Shown here one piece after another: positions 1-6,813 of a DNA stretch of 16,306 bases (positions are counted from its first letter, which is position 1; each line of letters begins with the position of its first letter). This DNA is from Candidatus Peregrinibacteria bacterium (lineage in GTDB: Bacteria; Patescibacteriota; Gracilibacteria; UBA1369; LOWO2-01-FULL-3). The stretch lies in NCBI GenBank assembly GCA_007133095.1, contig SLNK01000023.1, positions 1 to 16,306 on the forward strand, in the 5' to 3' direction. The translations under genes were made by a program, and so were the position numbers. The notes under the pieces are model-generated. The model ran no database searches. It was not told where the DNA came from and worked only from the letters and a program-made list of their open reading frames with translations.

Positions 1-987
1 AAGGAAATGGTCGCCTTAGATGCCATGAACATCATGATAAAGCTTTTTGACGAAGAAGTTTTTGGCCCCAGAATTCAAGACTACTTCAGAAACGGTTGTC
101 TTACTCTTATGTCGGATCCGGCCGGTGGGGCACTGACAGACATTGTTCGTCTTTTTACGGATGACGATTTTGCAAAAGTTAAACGCCAGCATGTCACCAA
201 CCCGGTTGTGGCATCTTTTTGGGATCATCAGATGGCAAAAACGGGAGCCAGGGAAAAAGCGGAAATGATCCCTTATTTTGCCGCTAAATTTGGGCAGTTC
301 GTCACCAACACGATGATGAGGAATATTATAGGTCAAACAAAATCGGCTTTTGATTTCGCAAAAATAATGCAGGAAGGAAAAATTCTTCTGATGAATCTTT
401 CCAAAGGTACGGTGGGAGAAATAAATTCAAAACTTCTTGGTCTTATCATTGTCCAAAAAATTCAGATGTCGGCGTTGAAGCGTGAAAAAATGCATAAGGA
501 GGATCGCAGGGATTTCTTTCTTTATATTGATGAATTTCAAAACTATGTAACCCCAAGCATTGAATCAATCCTTTCGGAAGCGCGTAAATATAGATTGGGA
601 CTTAATATTGCCCACCAATACATAGGCCAGTTGGAGGAAGACCAGGGAAGAAAAGGTGTTACAAATCTTAAGGAAGCCATTTTTGGAAACGTTGGAAGTA
701 TGATGTGTTATAAAATAGGAGCACAAGACGCCGAGCATATGGCGAAAGAAATGTCTCCGGTTTTTAGTGATCAGGATCTTATTAACATGGATAAACACAA
801 GGCCGTTATAAAACTTTCAATAGATACTCAGCCCAGCAGACCTTTCAGTATTACTCCTGTAAATCCTTACACGGAAGAGGGAGACAAGGAGGCGGCGGAA
901 GCCTACAAACAACTTTCAAGACTAAAATATGGGCGTGACAGGGATTTTGTCGATAGAGAAATATTGCGAAGAATCGGGGCGGTTTAA
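1..987 (+). CDS. TraG/TraD/TrwB-like (VirD4/HerA superfamily) ATPase, C-terminal part
   Basis: This is the 3' part of a gene that enters from outside the window. The frame is open from base 1, and the ATG at 7 is probably an internal Met, because no Walker A motif is present in the visible 328 codons. Counting from that Met, a Walker B motif FFLYIDEFQNY lies at about residues 170-180 (D175, E176). It is followed by an SEARKYRLGLNIAHQYIGQL segment (190-209) typical of the Gln/His-containing switch region of TraD/TrwB/VirB4-type motors. A GKILLMNLSKG strand at 124-134 also fits this fold. Such ATPases energise DNA or protein transfer through type IV secretion systems, or act in related CPR pilus and secretion loci; the partner genes would lie upstream and are not visible. 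The C-terminus is charged (DRDFVDREILRR). The gene ends with TAA just before a terminator. Family assignment is fairly sure; whether it is a coupling protein or a VirB4-like motor is not. Confidence 0.8.
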   Translation, partial: KEMVALDAMNIMIKLFDEEVFGPRIQDYFRNGCLTLMSDPAGGALTDIVRLFTDDDFAKVKRQHVTNPVVASFWDHQMAKTGAREKAEMIPYFAAKFGQFVTNTMMRNIIGQTKSAFDFAKIMQEGKILLMNLSKGTVGEINSKLLGLIIVQKIQMSALKREKMHKEDRRDFFLYIDEFQNYVTPSIESILSEARKYRLGLNIAHQYIGQLEEDQGRKGVTNLKEAIFGNVGSMMCYKIGAQDAEHMAKEMSPVFSDQDLINMDKHKAVIKLSIDTQPSRPFSITPVNPYTEEGDKEAAEAYKQLSRLKYGRDRDFVDREILRRIGAV

Positions 988-1004
988 AAAACATTTTTAG
1001 TAAT

Positions 1005-1040
1005 GAGGCAAGCCTTATAAAAGGAATCCTCTCTTTTTTT
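1005..1040 (+). terminator. intrinsic terminator after the TraD-like ATPase gene
   Basis: GAGG (1005-1008) pairs with CCTC (1028-1031). Inside it, CCTT (1013-1016) pairs with AAGG (1021-1024) across the loop ATAA, with small internal loops between the two stems. A T-rich tract TCTTTTTTT follows at 1032-1040. The position, 18 nt after the stop codon, fits factor-independent termination. The hairpin is interrupted, so its strength is uncertain. Confidence 0.6.
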
Positions 1041-1041
1041 G

Positions 1042-1050
1042 TGGTATAAT
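1042..1050 (+). promoter_or_regulatory. extended -10 promoter (TGGTATAAT) of the 3D-domain gene
   Basis: A perfect extended -10, TG-G-TATAAT, begins two bases after the T-tract of the preceding terminator. No good -35 hexamer is present at 17 bp spacing; that place (1022-1027) is part of the terminator stem. Transcription should start at about 1057, which is the A of an ATG in frame with the gene downstream. Confidence 0.7.
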
Positions 1051-1056
1051 TTTGTG

Positions 1057-2316
1057 ATGCTAAAACCAAAAATAAAAATGAAAACAAGATTTGTTACTAA
1101 TTTTTTCACGGTTATATTTTCGTTCATACTGCTTTCTTTTTTATCGGGAGTGGGAACGGAAAGTTTTAGTTCTTCTGCCAATGAGCAGGTATATCCTTAT
1201 ACAAAAACTTTCACAATAAGCGCATATTATTCTCCCCTCCCCTGTCAAATGCGTTACGCGACAGGCAGTTATACCGGAGACATAAGGTTAAACGGCTCAG
1301 GTGTCCGGAGCGCAGACGGCACACCGGTTTACCCCGGGATGATTGCGGCTCCGCGAAATTATCCGTATGGAACCAAAATGGATATTCCGGGTGTCGGGAT
1401 TGTTTCCGTGCATGACAGAGGCGGGGCTATTGTTGCGTCCGATCAGGAAGGGGTTTTTGATCGCCTTGATGTTTGGATGGGATATGGGGACAAAGGATTG
1501 ACCAGAGCCTTGAATTGGGGAAAAAGAAACCTGAATGTTGTTGTTTATGGGAAGGATGACTCAATAAAAGAGAAAGTCTTTTTATCGGGATATTCCCCAA
1601 GTGAAGCAATCCCAAATCAATGTGAAAGTACGGAACCCGTAAAAGCACCGACTCCGGTCACGGAAAATCCCGTTGACTCCGGCGTGGTTCATGAGGCACA
1701 AAGACTCACAAAGGATCTTAAAATTGGAGACAGAGGTGATCAAGTGCTAGAGCTTCAACGAGAACTGACAAGACTTAACTACTTTAGGACTTCAATAACC
1801 GGCTATTATGGTCCGGTAACCGAGCATGCCGTCTTTAAATTCCAACAGTCTCAACGGCTGGTAGGTGACAAATCTTCTTTGGGCGCGGGAATTTTCGGTC
1901 CAAAGACAAGAGATGCTTTGAACCGTGTTATTGTAGCGAGAGGATACAAAACCCGTATGGTTGCGGAAGCCACCGAAAATCACGGTCAGCGATTGGTTGC
2001 TTCAATAGACAAGAATGAATTGGAATCGGCGAACATAGCTGTTGCGGGAGCAGGTACTCAGTCCTCATCTTCGTTTGTTTCAAACATCCTAACAAAAGAA
2101 TTAAATCCGGGACAGCGAGATAACGAAGTCGAAACCTTACAACGAGTTCTTAGAGACAAGGGCTTTTTTGAGGGAATGTTGATAACCGATTATTTTGGCC
2201 CCGTTACAAAGGATGCGGTTTTACGATTTCAACTTGCAAACAACATTGTGAATTCCGAAAACGATTCGGGCGCCGGAAGAGTTGGGCCCGCTACTTTGGC
2301 TCTATTGAACGGTTGA
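1057..2316 (+). CDS. secreted 3D-domain (RlpA-like barrel) protein with two peptidoglycan-binding repeats
   Basis: The predicted protein has 419 aa. The N-terminus has basic residues and a hydrophobic stretch (about residues 15-33), a signal peptide or anchor. Residues about 50-165 form a 3D domain, the double-psi barrel seen in MltA-type lytic transglycosylases and YuiC/Sps proteins. It has the expected aspartates in VHDRGGAI (D120) and FDRLDVWMG (D135, D138). Two PG_binding_1 repeats follow at about 222-291 and 347-418; each contains a GPVT segment followed by a helix with FQ. The two are separated by a Ser/Ala-rich linker. The likely role is binding and possibly cutting peptidoglycan outside the membrane, as a cell-wall remodelling enzyme. 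The start is uncertain: ATG 1057 sits at the predicted transcription start (leaderless), ATG 1078 would leave a 21-nt A-rich leader and still keep the signal peptide, and TTG 1039 lies upstream of the predicted transcript. The 3' end overlaps the convergent tsaE by 15 bp. Confidence 0.85.
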   Translation: MLKPKIKMKTRFVTNFFTVIFSFILLSFLSGVGTESFSSSANEQVYPYTKTFTISAYYSPLPCQMRYATGSYTGDIRLNGSGVRSADGTPVYPGMIAAPRNYPYGTKMDIPGVGIVSVHDRGGAIVASDQEGVFDRLDVWMGYGDKGLTRALNWGKRNLNVVVYGKDDSIKEKVFLSGYSPSEAIPNQCESTEPVKAPTPVTENPVDSGVVHEAQRLTKDLKIGDRGDQVLELQRELTRLNYFRTSITGYYGPVTEHAVFKFQQSQRLVGDKSSLGAGIFGPKTRDALNRVIVARGYKTRMVAEATENHGQRLVASIDKNELESANIAVAGAGTQSSSSFVSNILTKELNPGQRDNEVETLQRVLRDKGFFEGMLITDYFGPVTKDAVLRFQLANNIVNSENDSGAGRVGPATLALLNG

Positions 2317-2718
2317 TGGTATAACCTCGACTCCCCTTTCGTTTTCACCCAGATATTCCATTTTTACTTTTATTCCGTCCGGGAATTTTGAGCCTCCCAG
2401 TTTATCCGCCCATTCTATTACTATTGTGTTTTTTTCATCGCTCATAAGTTCCTTTATTTCGTGTTCCAAAAGTTCATCCACTTCTTCCAAGCGATACAAA
2501 TCAATATGATAAAAGTCCCCGTATCTCCTTATGTAATTGAACGTGGGGCTTTTGACGGAGAAATCATCGATCCCGAACTTCTTAGCCATTCCCTTCGCAA
2601 ATACCGTCTTTCCACTCCCTAAATCACCATAAAGATACACTATCCCCCCGCCGACCACCTTTTCGGCAACTTCTTTTGCAATCTTCTCCGTTTCCCCCGT
2701 GGTTTTACAAATTCGCAT
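2302..2718 (-). CDS. tsaE: tRNA t6A biosynthesis ATPase TsaE
   Basis: The 138-aa protein matches TsaE in length and motifs. It has a P-loop GDLGSGKT at residues 31-38, the SPTF switch segment at 57-60, YHIDLYRL at about 70-77 with D73, and the VIEWADK strand at 100-106. TsaE is the small ATPase that works with TsaB and TsaD to make threonylcarbamoyl-adenosine at A37 of tRNAs reading ANN codons. The tRNA-Arg(UCU) encoded 1.6 kb away has A37 and reads AGA, so it is an expected substrate of this pathway. tsaB and tsaD are not in the window. The gene stands alone on the minus strand, convergent with the 3D-domain gene (15-bp overlap of the 3' ends) and divergent from the M23/SLH gene. No Shine-Dalgarno precedes the ATG. 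A weak -10 (TATAAG, complement of 2733-2738) lies just upstream. Confidence 0.93.
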   Translation of the reverse strand: MRICKTTGETEKIAKEVAEKVVGGGIVYLYGDLGSGKTVFAKGMAKKFGIDDFSVKSPTFNYIRRYGDFYHIDLYRLEEVDELLEHEIKELMSDEKNTIVIEWADKLGGSKFPDGIKVKMEYLGENERGVEVIPSTVQ

Positions 2719-2720
2719 GG

Positions 2721-2749
2721 TTGATTTTTAATCTTATAACTGCTATAAT
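2721..2749 (+). promoter_or_regulatory. sigma70-type promoter of the M23/SLH gene
   Basis: TTGATT (2721-2726), a 17-bp spacer and an extended -10 TG-C-TATAAT (2741-2749) form a strong promoter. The start should be near 2755-2756, giving a leader of about 28 nt made almost only of A and C. The leader has no Shine-Dalgarno. An ATG at 2753 is out of frame with the gene. Confidence 0.75.
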
Positions 2750-2783
2750 TGCATGATAACAAAAAACCAAAACAAAAATAAAC

Positions 2784-4352
2784 ATGTTTATAAAACTGAA
2801 ACTCATTGCACTTCGCGCAGTTCTTCCGGCTGTGATATTGGCGATTCTTTCTTCAGTAGCTTTTGTGGATATCAATAATGTTTTTCATCAGACCAATGTT
2901 TTAAGTATTCCGGACCACGCTCCTTTTGATGGCACGGTTTATCCGATTGAAAAAGTTCCCAACTGGACCAAGCTGGATTCTTCCAGGCGTGATGTTCACT
3001 ATTCCGAATTAAGACCATCAGACTTGATTCCGATTCCTTATTATGATCCGACGGTTTTATCCTTTGATGCCTCTAATTTGGTTTGGGGAAACACTAATCA
3101 TGACGATATAAGAAATGCTAAAATTACATATTCCGTTCCCTATATGGGAAATTACAAACTTGATGGGATCGAACACGCCGGGTCTCACCCCGCAGTGGAT
3201 ATAAAGGTTCCCACGGGTACCCCCATTTACGCTATGGCTAACGGGACCGTAACAAAGGCTTCAACTCAAAACGATGGTTTTGGACACCATGTTGTTATAA
3301 TACATAAAAATTTCCCAAGTCTTGAAAACAGAAATATTACAGAAACAATCCATTCTTCGTACAGTCATTTGAGTGCGGTTTTTGTTTCTCCGGGTGATGT
3401 TTTAAGAAAAGGAGATAAAATAGGCCTTTCCGGTGATACCGGTACCGCGACCACTCCTCATCTTCATTTTCAAATAGATAGAGCTAACGCTCCATGGTCT
3501 CCTTTTTGGCCTTTTACATGGAAAGAGGTTCATGAGGCGGGACTTAACTTTTTCACCGCCGTTAATGAAGGCCTTGGAAGAGAAAGGGCGATTGAAGTGA
3601 CTATAAACCCGATGAGATATGTTCAGCGGTATCTGGACTCTGAAGGTGTTTATTCACCCCCTCCAACAGGGCCAGGCTCTGTTTCTTATGTGGATGATAC
3701 TCCGACCCCCGATGATGAAGTATCCGGTGGCCCCGAATCGGTTTCTTATGTTACGGAAGAATTTATTGAATCTGAAATAATAATGTCTGATCCCGTGCCT
3801 GGGAATGCATCAATTTTTAGATTTTCCGATGTCTCGGAAAGCGATGATTACCATGACGCAATCTCCTTCCTTGCCGAGGAAGGTATTATTCAAGGATATG
3901 AGGACGGAACTTTCCGCCCCGATGACCTTGTAAACCGCGTGGAAGCTTTGAAATTTATTCTTGAAAGTATTGAGGCGGATCTGCAATTGGTGGGAACCGC
4001 TCCTTTTAACGATATCCTTCATAACGCCTGGTATGCCAAATATCTGTACACCGGTTATGGCATGGGGATTGTGGATGGACATCCGGACGGATCTTTCAAG
4101 CCATCCGATCCGGTTAACAAGGCAGAACTTTTAAAAATACTTTTCAACGGCATGAAGGTCGATATCCCTCCTTCTGTTGAACATGATCCTTATGTGGATG
4201 TTCCGCATGACGAGTGGTTTGCTCCGTATGTTTCATACGCAAAAACTCTTGGGGTTCTTGACCCAATGCTGAGACGCGCGGAACCGGACAAACCCATGAC
4301 CAGAGGAGAGGTGGCCGACGCAATGTTCAAATTGATTCAGCTTACGGAGTAG
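2784..4352 (+). CDS. exported M23 metallopeptidase with three C-terminal SLH repeats
   Basis: The 522-aa protein starts with a signal peptide or anchor (basic residues, then hydrophobic from about 7 to 29). An M23 (lysostaphin/LytM-type) peptidase domain covers about 112-235. Its zinc ligands are visible as HPAVD (H135, D139) and HLHF (H226, H228), and YSHL supplies the usual second histidine (H195). These enzymes cut peptide bridges in peptidoglycan. A Pro/Asp/Gly-rich linker (290-342) contains SVSYV twice, 20 residues apart. Three SLH repeats follow at about 347-398, 407-458 and 470-520, with GYEDGTFRP and GHPDGSFKP motifs in the first two; the third is more divergent. SLH repeats normally hold proteins to secondary cell-wall polymers, so this is probably a cell-surface-anchored wall hydrolase. 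All catalytic residues are present. The frame and start are clear, although no Shine-Dalgarno is seen; the A-rich leader is described with the promoter. Confidence 0.92.
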   Translation: MFIKLKLIALRAVLPAVILAILSSVAFVDINNVFHQTNVLSIPDHAPFDGTVYPIEKVPNWTKLDSSRRDVHYSELRPSDLIPIPYYDPTVLSFDASNLVWGNTNHDDIRNAKITYSVPYMGNYKLDGIEHAGSHPAVDIKVPTGTPIYAMANGTVTKASTQNDGFGHHVVIIHKNFPSLENRNITETIHSSYSHLSAVFVSPGDVLRKGDKIGLSGDTGTATTPHLHFQIDRANAPWSPFWPFTWKEVHEAGLNFFTAVNEGLGRERAIEVTINPMRYVQRYLDSEGVYSPPPTGPGSVSYVDDTPTPDDEVSGGPESVSYVTEEFIESEIIMSDPVPGNASIFRFSDVSESDDYHDAISFLAEEGIIQGYEDGTFRPDDLVNRVEALKFILESIEADLQLVGTAPFNDILHNAWYAKYLYTGYGMGIVDGHPDGSFKPSDPVNKAELLKILFNGMKVDIPPSVEHDPYVDVPHDEWFAPYVSYAKTLGVLDPMLRRAEPDKPMTRGEVADAMFKLIQLTE

Positions 4353-4356
4353 AAGA

Positions 4357-4433
4357 TGGTACCCGGGACAGGATTCGAACCTGTGACCTTCGCCTTAGAA
4401 GGGCGCTGCTCTATCCAACTGAGCTACCCGGGC
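4357..4433 (-). tRNA. tRNA-Arg (anticodon UCU)
   Basis: The minus strand folds as a full tRNA of 77 nt including an encoded CCA. The acceptor GCCCGGG pairs with CCCGGGT (G1-U72 wobble), and the D stem is GCTC/GAGC. The anticodon loop CTTCTAA gives anticodon TCT with A37. The T arm is ACAGG-TTCGAAT-CCTGT. The outermost pair of the anticodon stem is a G27-A43 mismatch; the other four pairs are Watson-Crick. It reads AGA codons. Its 3' CCA ends 4 bp from the stop codon of the convergent M23/SLH gene. Confidence 0.96.
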
Positions 4434-4462
4434 TTGTTGTTAATATGCGGATAACGGCGTTG

Positions 4463-4492
4463 ATTATAAAACAACTTTCTGCACTTATACAA
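4463..4492 (-). promoter_or_regulatory. promoter of tRNA-Arg(UCU)
   Basis: On the minus strand a perfect TATAAT (complement of 4463-4468) stands about 30 bp before the tRNA. A weak -35 TTGTAT (complement of 4487-4492) lies at 18 bp spacing, over the last codons of the CPBP gene. Transcription would start near 4456, leaving a 5' leader of about 22 nt to be removed by RNase P. Confidence 0.55.
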
Positions 4493-5225
4493 GTTTTTCC
4501 AGCGAAATCACTTCTCTGAAGAGCAGAAGCTGTAATGTGAAGGCGATTGCGTTGTTGAGAACATGAAATCCTATCGCTGGCCAGAGCGATTTACTCTTTA
4601 TAACTATGTAGTTTATTACCAGCCCCAGAACGAATATCGGGATTATGTTTTGCCAAGGCATATGCAATACCGCAAACAGCCCTGCCGATAGAACACTTCC
4701 CAGAAGCAAGCCTATCCTATTACATAGTGTTCGTAAGATGAATCCTCTGAAAAATATTTCTTCCAAAACGGGCCCTATTATTATAATCAGTAAACCCGCT
4801 ATGATTAAGCTGTATAAATTTTCATCGAAAAAATGAAAAATACTCCAGTCCACCTGATATCCGGGGACTCTCACATCGCTGTACATTATTATCGTCACGA
4901 TAATGACGGATATAATGATATAAAATATGTATCCTTTTAAAATCAGAAACAGGGATTTTAAAGGACTGTATTTTCTGAATCCAAAATTTTTCCAGGTGAG
5001 ATTTTTGTACCCGGGACGAACAAATAACAACGGTAAAAGAAGAATCCCCCACTGTATCATAAAGAACAATGTGACATACGCTGTTTTTACATGGCTTTCC
5101 TTCATTAAAACGTCCAATTCAAAATAATTAAATCCGAGCCTGAAAAGCATGAACAGCAAAACGGAGGCGGATAATGCCATTATCAGTTCTCTGATTTCCC
5201 ATGGTGCTTGAAAATAGTTTCTCAT
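4485..5225 (-). CDS. CPBP-family intramembrane metalloprotease (CAAX protease/Abi type)
   Basis: The 246-aa integral membrane protein has about six hydrophobic segments. It carries the CPBP signature: EEIFFR (E155, E156, R160), FAVLH (H188) and FHVLNN (H221, N224/N225). Members include Rce1-like CAAX proteases and bacterial bacteriocin-immunity or Abi proteins; the glutamates and histidines are proposed to form the intramembrane active site. The substrate cannot be read from the sequence. It is divergent from the PH-domain gene (42 bp between start codons) and lies upstream of tRNA-Arg on the same strand. I see no Shine-Dalgarno before the ATG. Confidence 0.9.
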   Translation of the reverse strand: MRNYFQAPWEIRELIMALSASVLLFMLFRLGFNYFELDVLMKESHVKTAYVTLFFMIQWGILLLPLLFVRPGYKNLTWKNFGFRKYSPLKSLFLILKGYIFYIIISVIIVTIIMYSDVRVPGYQVDWSIFHFFDENLYSLIIAGLLIIIIGPVLEEIFFRGFILRTLCNRIGLLLGSVLSAGLFAVLHMPWQNIIPIFVLGLVINYIVIKSKSLWPAIGFHVLNNAIAFTLQLLLFREVISLEKLV

Positions 5226-5235
5226 AAGGTAGAAT
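5208..5235 (+). promoter_or_regulatory. promoter of the PH-domain/ruvB operon
   Basis: TTGAAA (5208-5213), a 16-bp spacer and TAGAAT (5230-5235) fit a sigma70-type promoter. The predicted start near 5242 gives a leader of about 26 nt. The -35 lies inside the first codons of the divergent CPBP gene. Confidence 0.5.
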
Positions 5236-5267
5236 AGGGTTATTACTTAGGTCAATATATCAAGATT

Positions 5268-5747
5268 ATGCAGATACGTGAAGGGGAGCAGGTCCTGAAA
5301 ATTTTTTACCCTCATTACACACCTTTTGTTTTTTATATGTTGAAAGTTTTGCTGGGAATCCTTCCGCTTTTTCTCTTTCTTTATTTTCTCAGCTTTTTTA
5401 TTTCGACCAAGTGGTATGTTATTGGAAACCTTCTTTTGGTTCTTTTATTTATTATTGTTGTGCTTTATAAGTCTCTGGTTTATTGGTTGGATAGACTGGT
5501 TATAACGAACCAAAGAATCGTCCATGTGGAATGGCGTAATCTGGCGGTCAGGGATGAAGCTGAAATACGATTGCAGGATATTCAAGATATTTTGACACAA
5601 GAAAAAGGCCTTCTGTCTTATTTTAAAATTTTTGATTATGGTACAATACGGATGGATACGGCATCGGCGTACGTTGCGTTACAGTTCAAGAACGCACCGG
5701 ATCCGGAAGGCATCCGCAGGTTCATATATCATGTAAGGAATCAGTAA
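5268..5747 (+). CDS. membrane protein with bacterial PH domain (YdbS/DUF304-like)
   Basis: The 159-aa protein has two strong transmembrane helices at about residues 18-43 and 48-70. A small soluble beta-rich domain follows from about 74 to 157. The segment WLDRLVITNQRIVHVEW (73-89) is typical of the bacterial PH (bPH_2, DUF304) family, which starts with a strand reading 'ltnqRi'. The function of these proteins is mostly unknown; membrane placement with a cytoplasmic PH fold is what can be inferred. The stop codon TAA shares its last A with the ATG of ruvB, so the two genes form one transcript and are probably translationally coupled. There is no obvious functional link between a membrane PH protein and Holliday-junction migration. 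Confidence 0.8.
   Translation: MQIREGEQVLKIFYPHYTPFVFYMLKVLLGILPLFLFLYFLSFFISTKWYVIGNLLLVLLFIIVVLYKSLVYWLDRLVITNQRIVHVEWRNLAVRDEAEIRLQDIQDILTQEKGLLSYFKIFDYGTIRMDTASAYVALQFKNAPDPEGIRRFIYHVRNQ
5735..5739 (+). promoter_or_regulatory. Shine-Dalgarno of ruvB
   Basis: AAGGA lies 7 nt before the ruvB ATG, inside the end of the PH-domain gene. It is the only convincing Shine-Dalgarno seen in this window and fits an internal operon gene, where the A-rich leader type of start is not available. Confidence 0.6.
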
Positions 5748-6778
5748 TGATACAAAGCGAATTGGAAAATCAAGAAGACGAACTCACGAATATCGTTTCT
5801 TCAAAAAGTGACGACGAAATGATTCAGTTTGAAAACAATCTCCGCCCCGGGGCTCTTAAAGATTACGTAGGGCAAAGGGCTATCAAAAATAATCTTTCAA
5901 TAGCCATTGAAGCGGCGAAGAAAAGAGAGGAGCCGCTGGATCATGTTCTTTTGCACGGGCCTCCCGGACTTGGTAAAACCACACTTGCATATATTATCGC
6001 CAATGAATGCGGAGTTAATATAAAGATAACTTCCGGGCCCGCTTTGGAAAAACAAGGAGACGTTGCTTCCATAATCTCCAATCTTCAAGAAAATGACATT
6101 CTCTTTATAGATGAAATCCATCGTCTTAAATCCGTCGTGGAGGAAGTTTTGTATACCGCAATGGAAGATTTTGGGATTGATATAATCATAGGGAAAGGGC
6201 CGTCCGCCCGCAGCATGCGAATAAATTTACCAAAATTTACGCTTATCGGAGCGACTACCAAATTAAGTATGTTGTCCTCCCCTCTTCGCGCCAGATTCGG
6301 AAATATGTTTAAACTTCAGTTTTACGATAAACAGGAAATTCAGGAGATCCTGTTGAGATCCGCGGGGATTTTGGGATGCGATATAAACGAAAAAGTTGCC
6401 GATATGCTTGCGGATTCATGCAGACAGACGCCCAGAATTGCCAACAGACTGTTAAAAAGAGTTCGGGATTACGCGGACATAAAAAACAACTCTGTGGTGG
6501 ATGAGAAAATTCTTAAGGAAACGTTGCTTGGTATAGGAGTGGATGAGGCGGGACTTGACCATACGGACAGAGAGCTTTTGGGAGTTATAATTGATAAATT
6601 CAGGGGCGGGCCGGTTGGCTTGAATACTCTGGCAGCCGCCATATCCGAGGAACAGTCCACAATAGAAGATATCTATGAGCCTTTCCTGATCCAATCCGGA
6701 TTTCTTGAAAGAACCGCACGTGGCCGGGTTGCTACGGAACGTGCTTACGGCCACATGGGTTTTGACTTTTATAAATGA
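5747..6778 (+). CDS. ruvB: Holliday junction branch migration ATPase RuvB
   Basis: This is a full-length RuvB of 343 aa. It has a Walker A motif GPPGLGKTT (71-79), Walker B with IDEIHR (121-126), sensor 1 GATTK (168-172), the arginine finger region SPLRARFG (178-185) and sensor 2 TPRIANR (228-234). The C-terminal winged helix carries GGPVGLNTLA (287-296) and the family-typical IEDIYEPFLIQ followed by GRVAT (326-330). RuvB forms the hexameric motor that drives branch migration with RuvA; RuvC resolves the junction. Neither ruvA nor ruvC is in the window, so the usual ruvAB pairing is broken here. The acidic N-terminal extension of about 25 residues is slightly longer than usual. The start overlaps the previous stop by 1 nt and has a good Shine-Dalgarno. 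Confidence 0.97.
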   Translation: MIQSELENQEDELTNIVSSKSDDEMIQFENNLRPGALKDYVGQRAIKNNLSIAIEAAKKREEPLDHVLLHGPPGLGKTTLAYIIANECGVNIKITSGPALEKQGDVASIISNLQENDILFIDEIHRLKSVVEEVLYTAMEDFGIDIIIGKGPSARSMRINLPKFTLIGATTKLSMLSSPLRARFGNMFKLQFYDKQEIQEILLRSAGILGCDINEKVADMLADSCRQTPRIANRLLKRVRDYADIKNNSVVDEKILKETLLGIGVDEAGLDHTDRELLGVIIDKFRGGPVGLNTLAAAISEEQSTIEDIYEPFLIQSGFLERTARGRVATERAYGHMGFDFYK

Positions 6779-6790
6779 TTTTTGTATAGT
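6762..6790 (+). promoter_or_regulatory. sigma70-type promoter of the lipoprotein gene
   Basis: TTGACT (6762-6767), a 17-bp spacer and TATAGT (6785-6790) lie over the end of ruvB. The predicted start is near 6797 and the leader is about 17 nt, AU-rich and without a Shine-Dalgarno. A TATACT directly before the ATG (6808-6813) is too close to serve this start codon. Confidence 0.65.
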
Positions 6791-6813
6791 TCCTTCGGTC
6801 TTAATTTTATACT

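Noticed and set aside
1039..1056. TTG start at 1039 for the 3D-domain protein
   Set aside because: This codon lies upstream of and across the -10 element, before the predicted transcript start.
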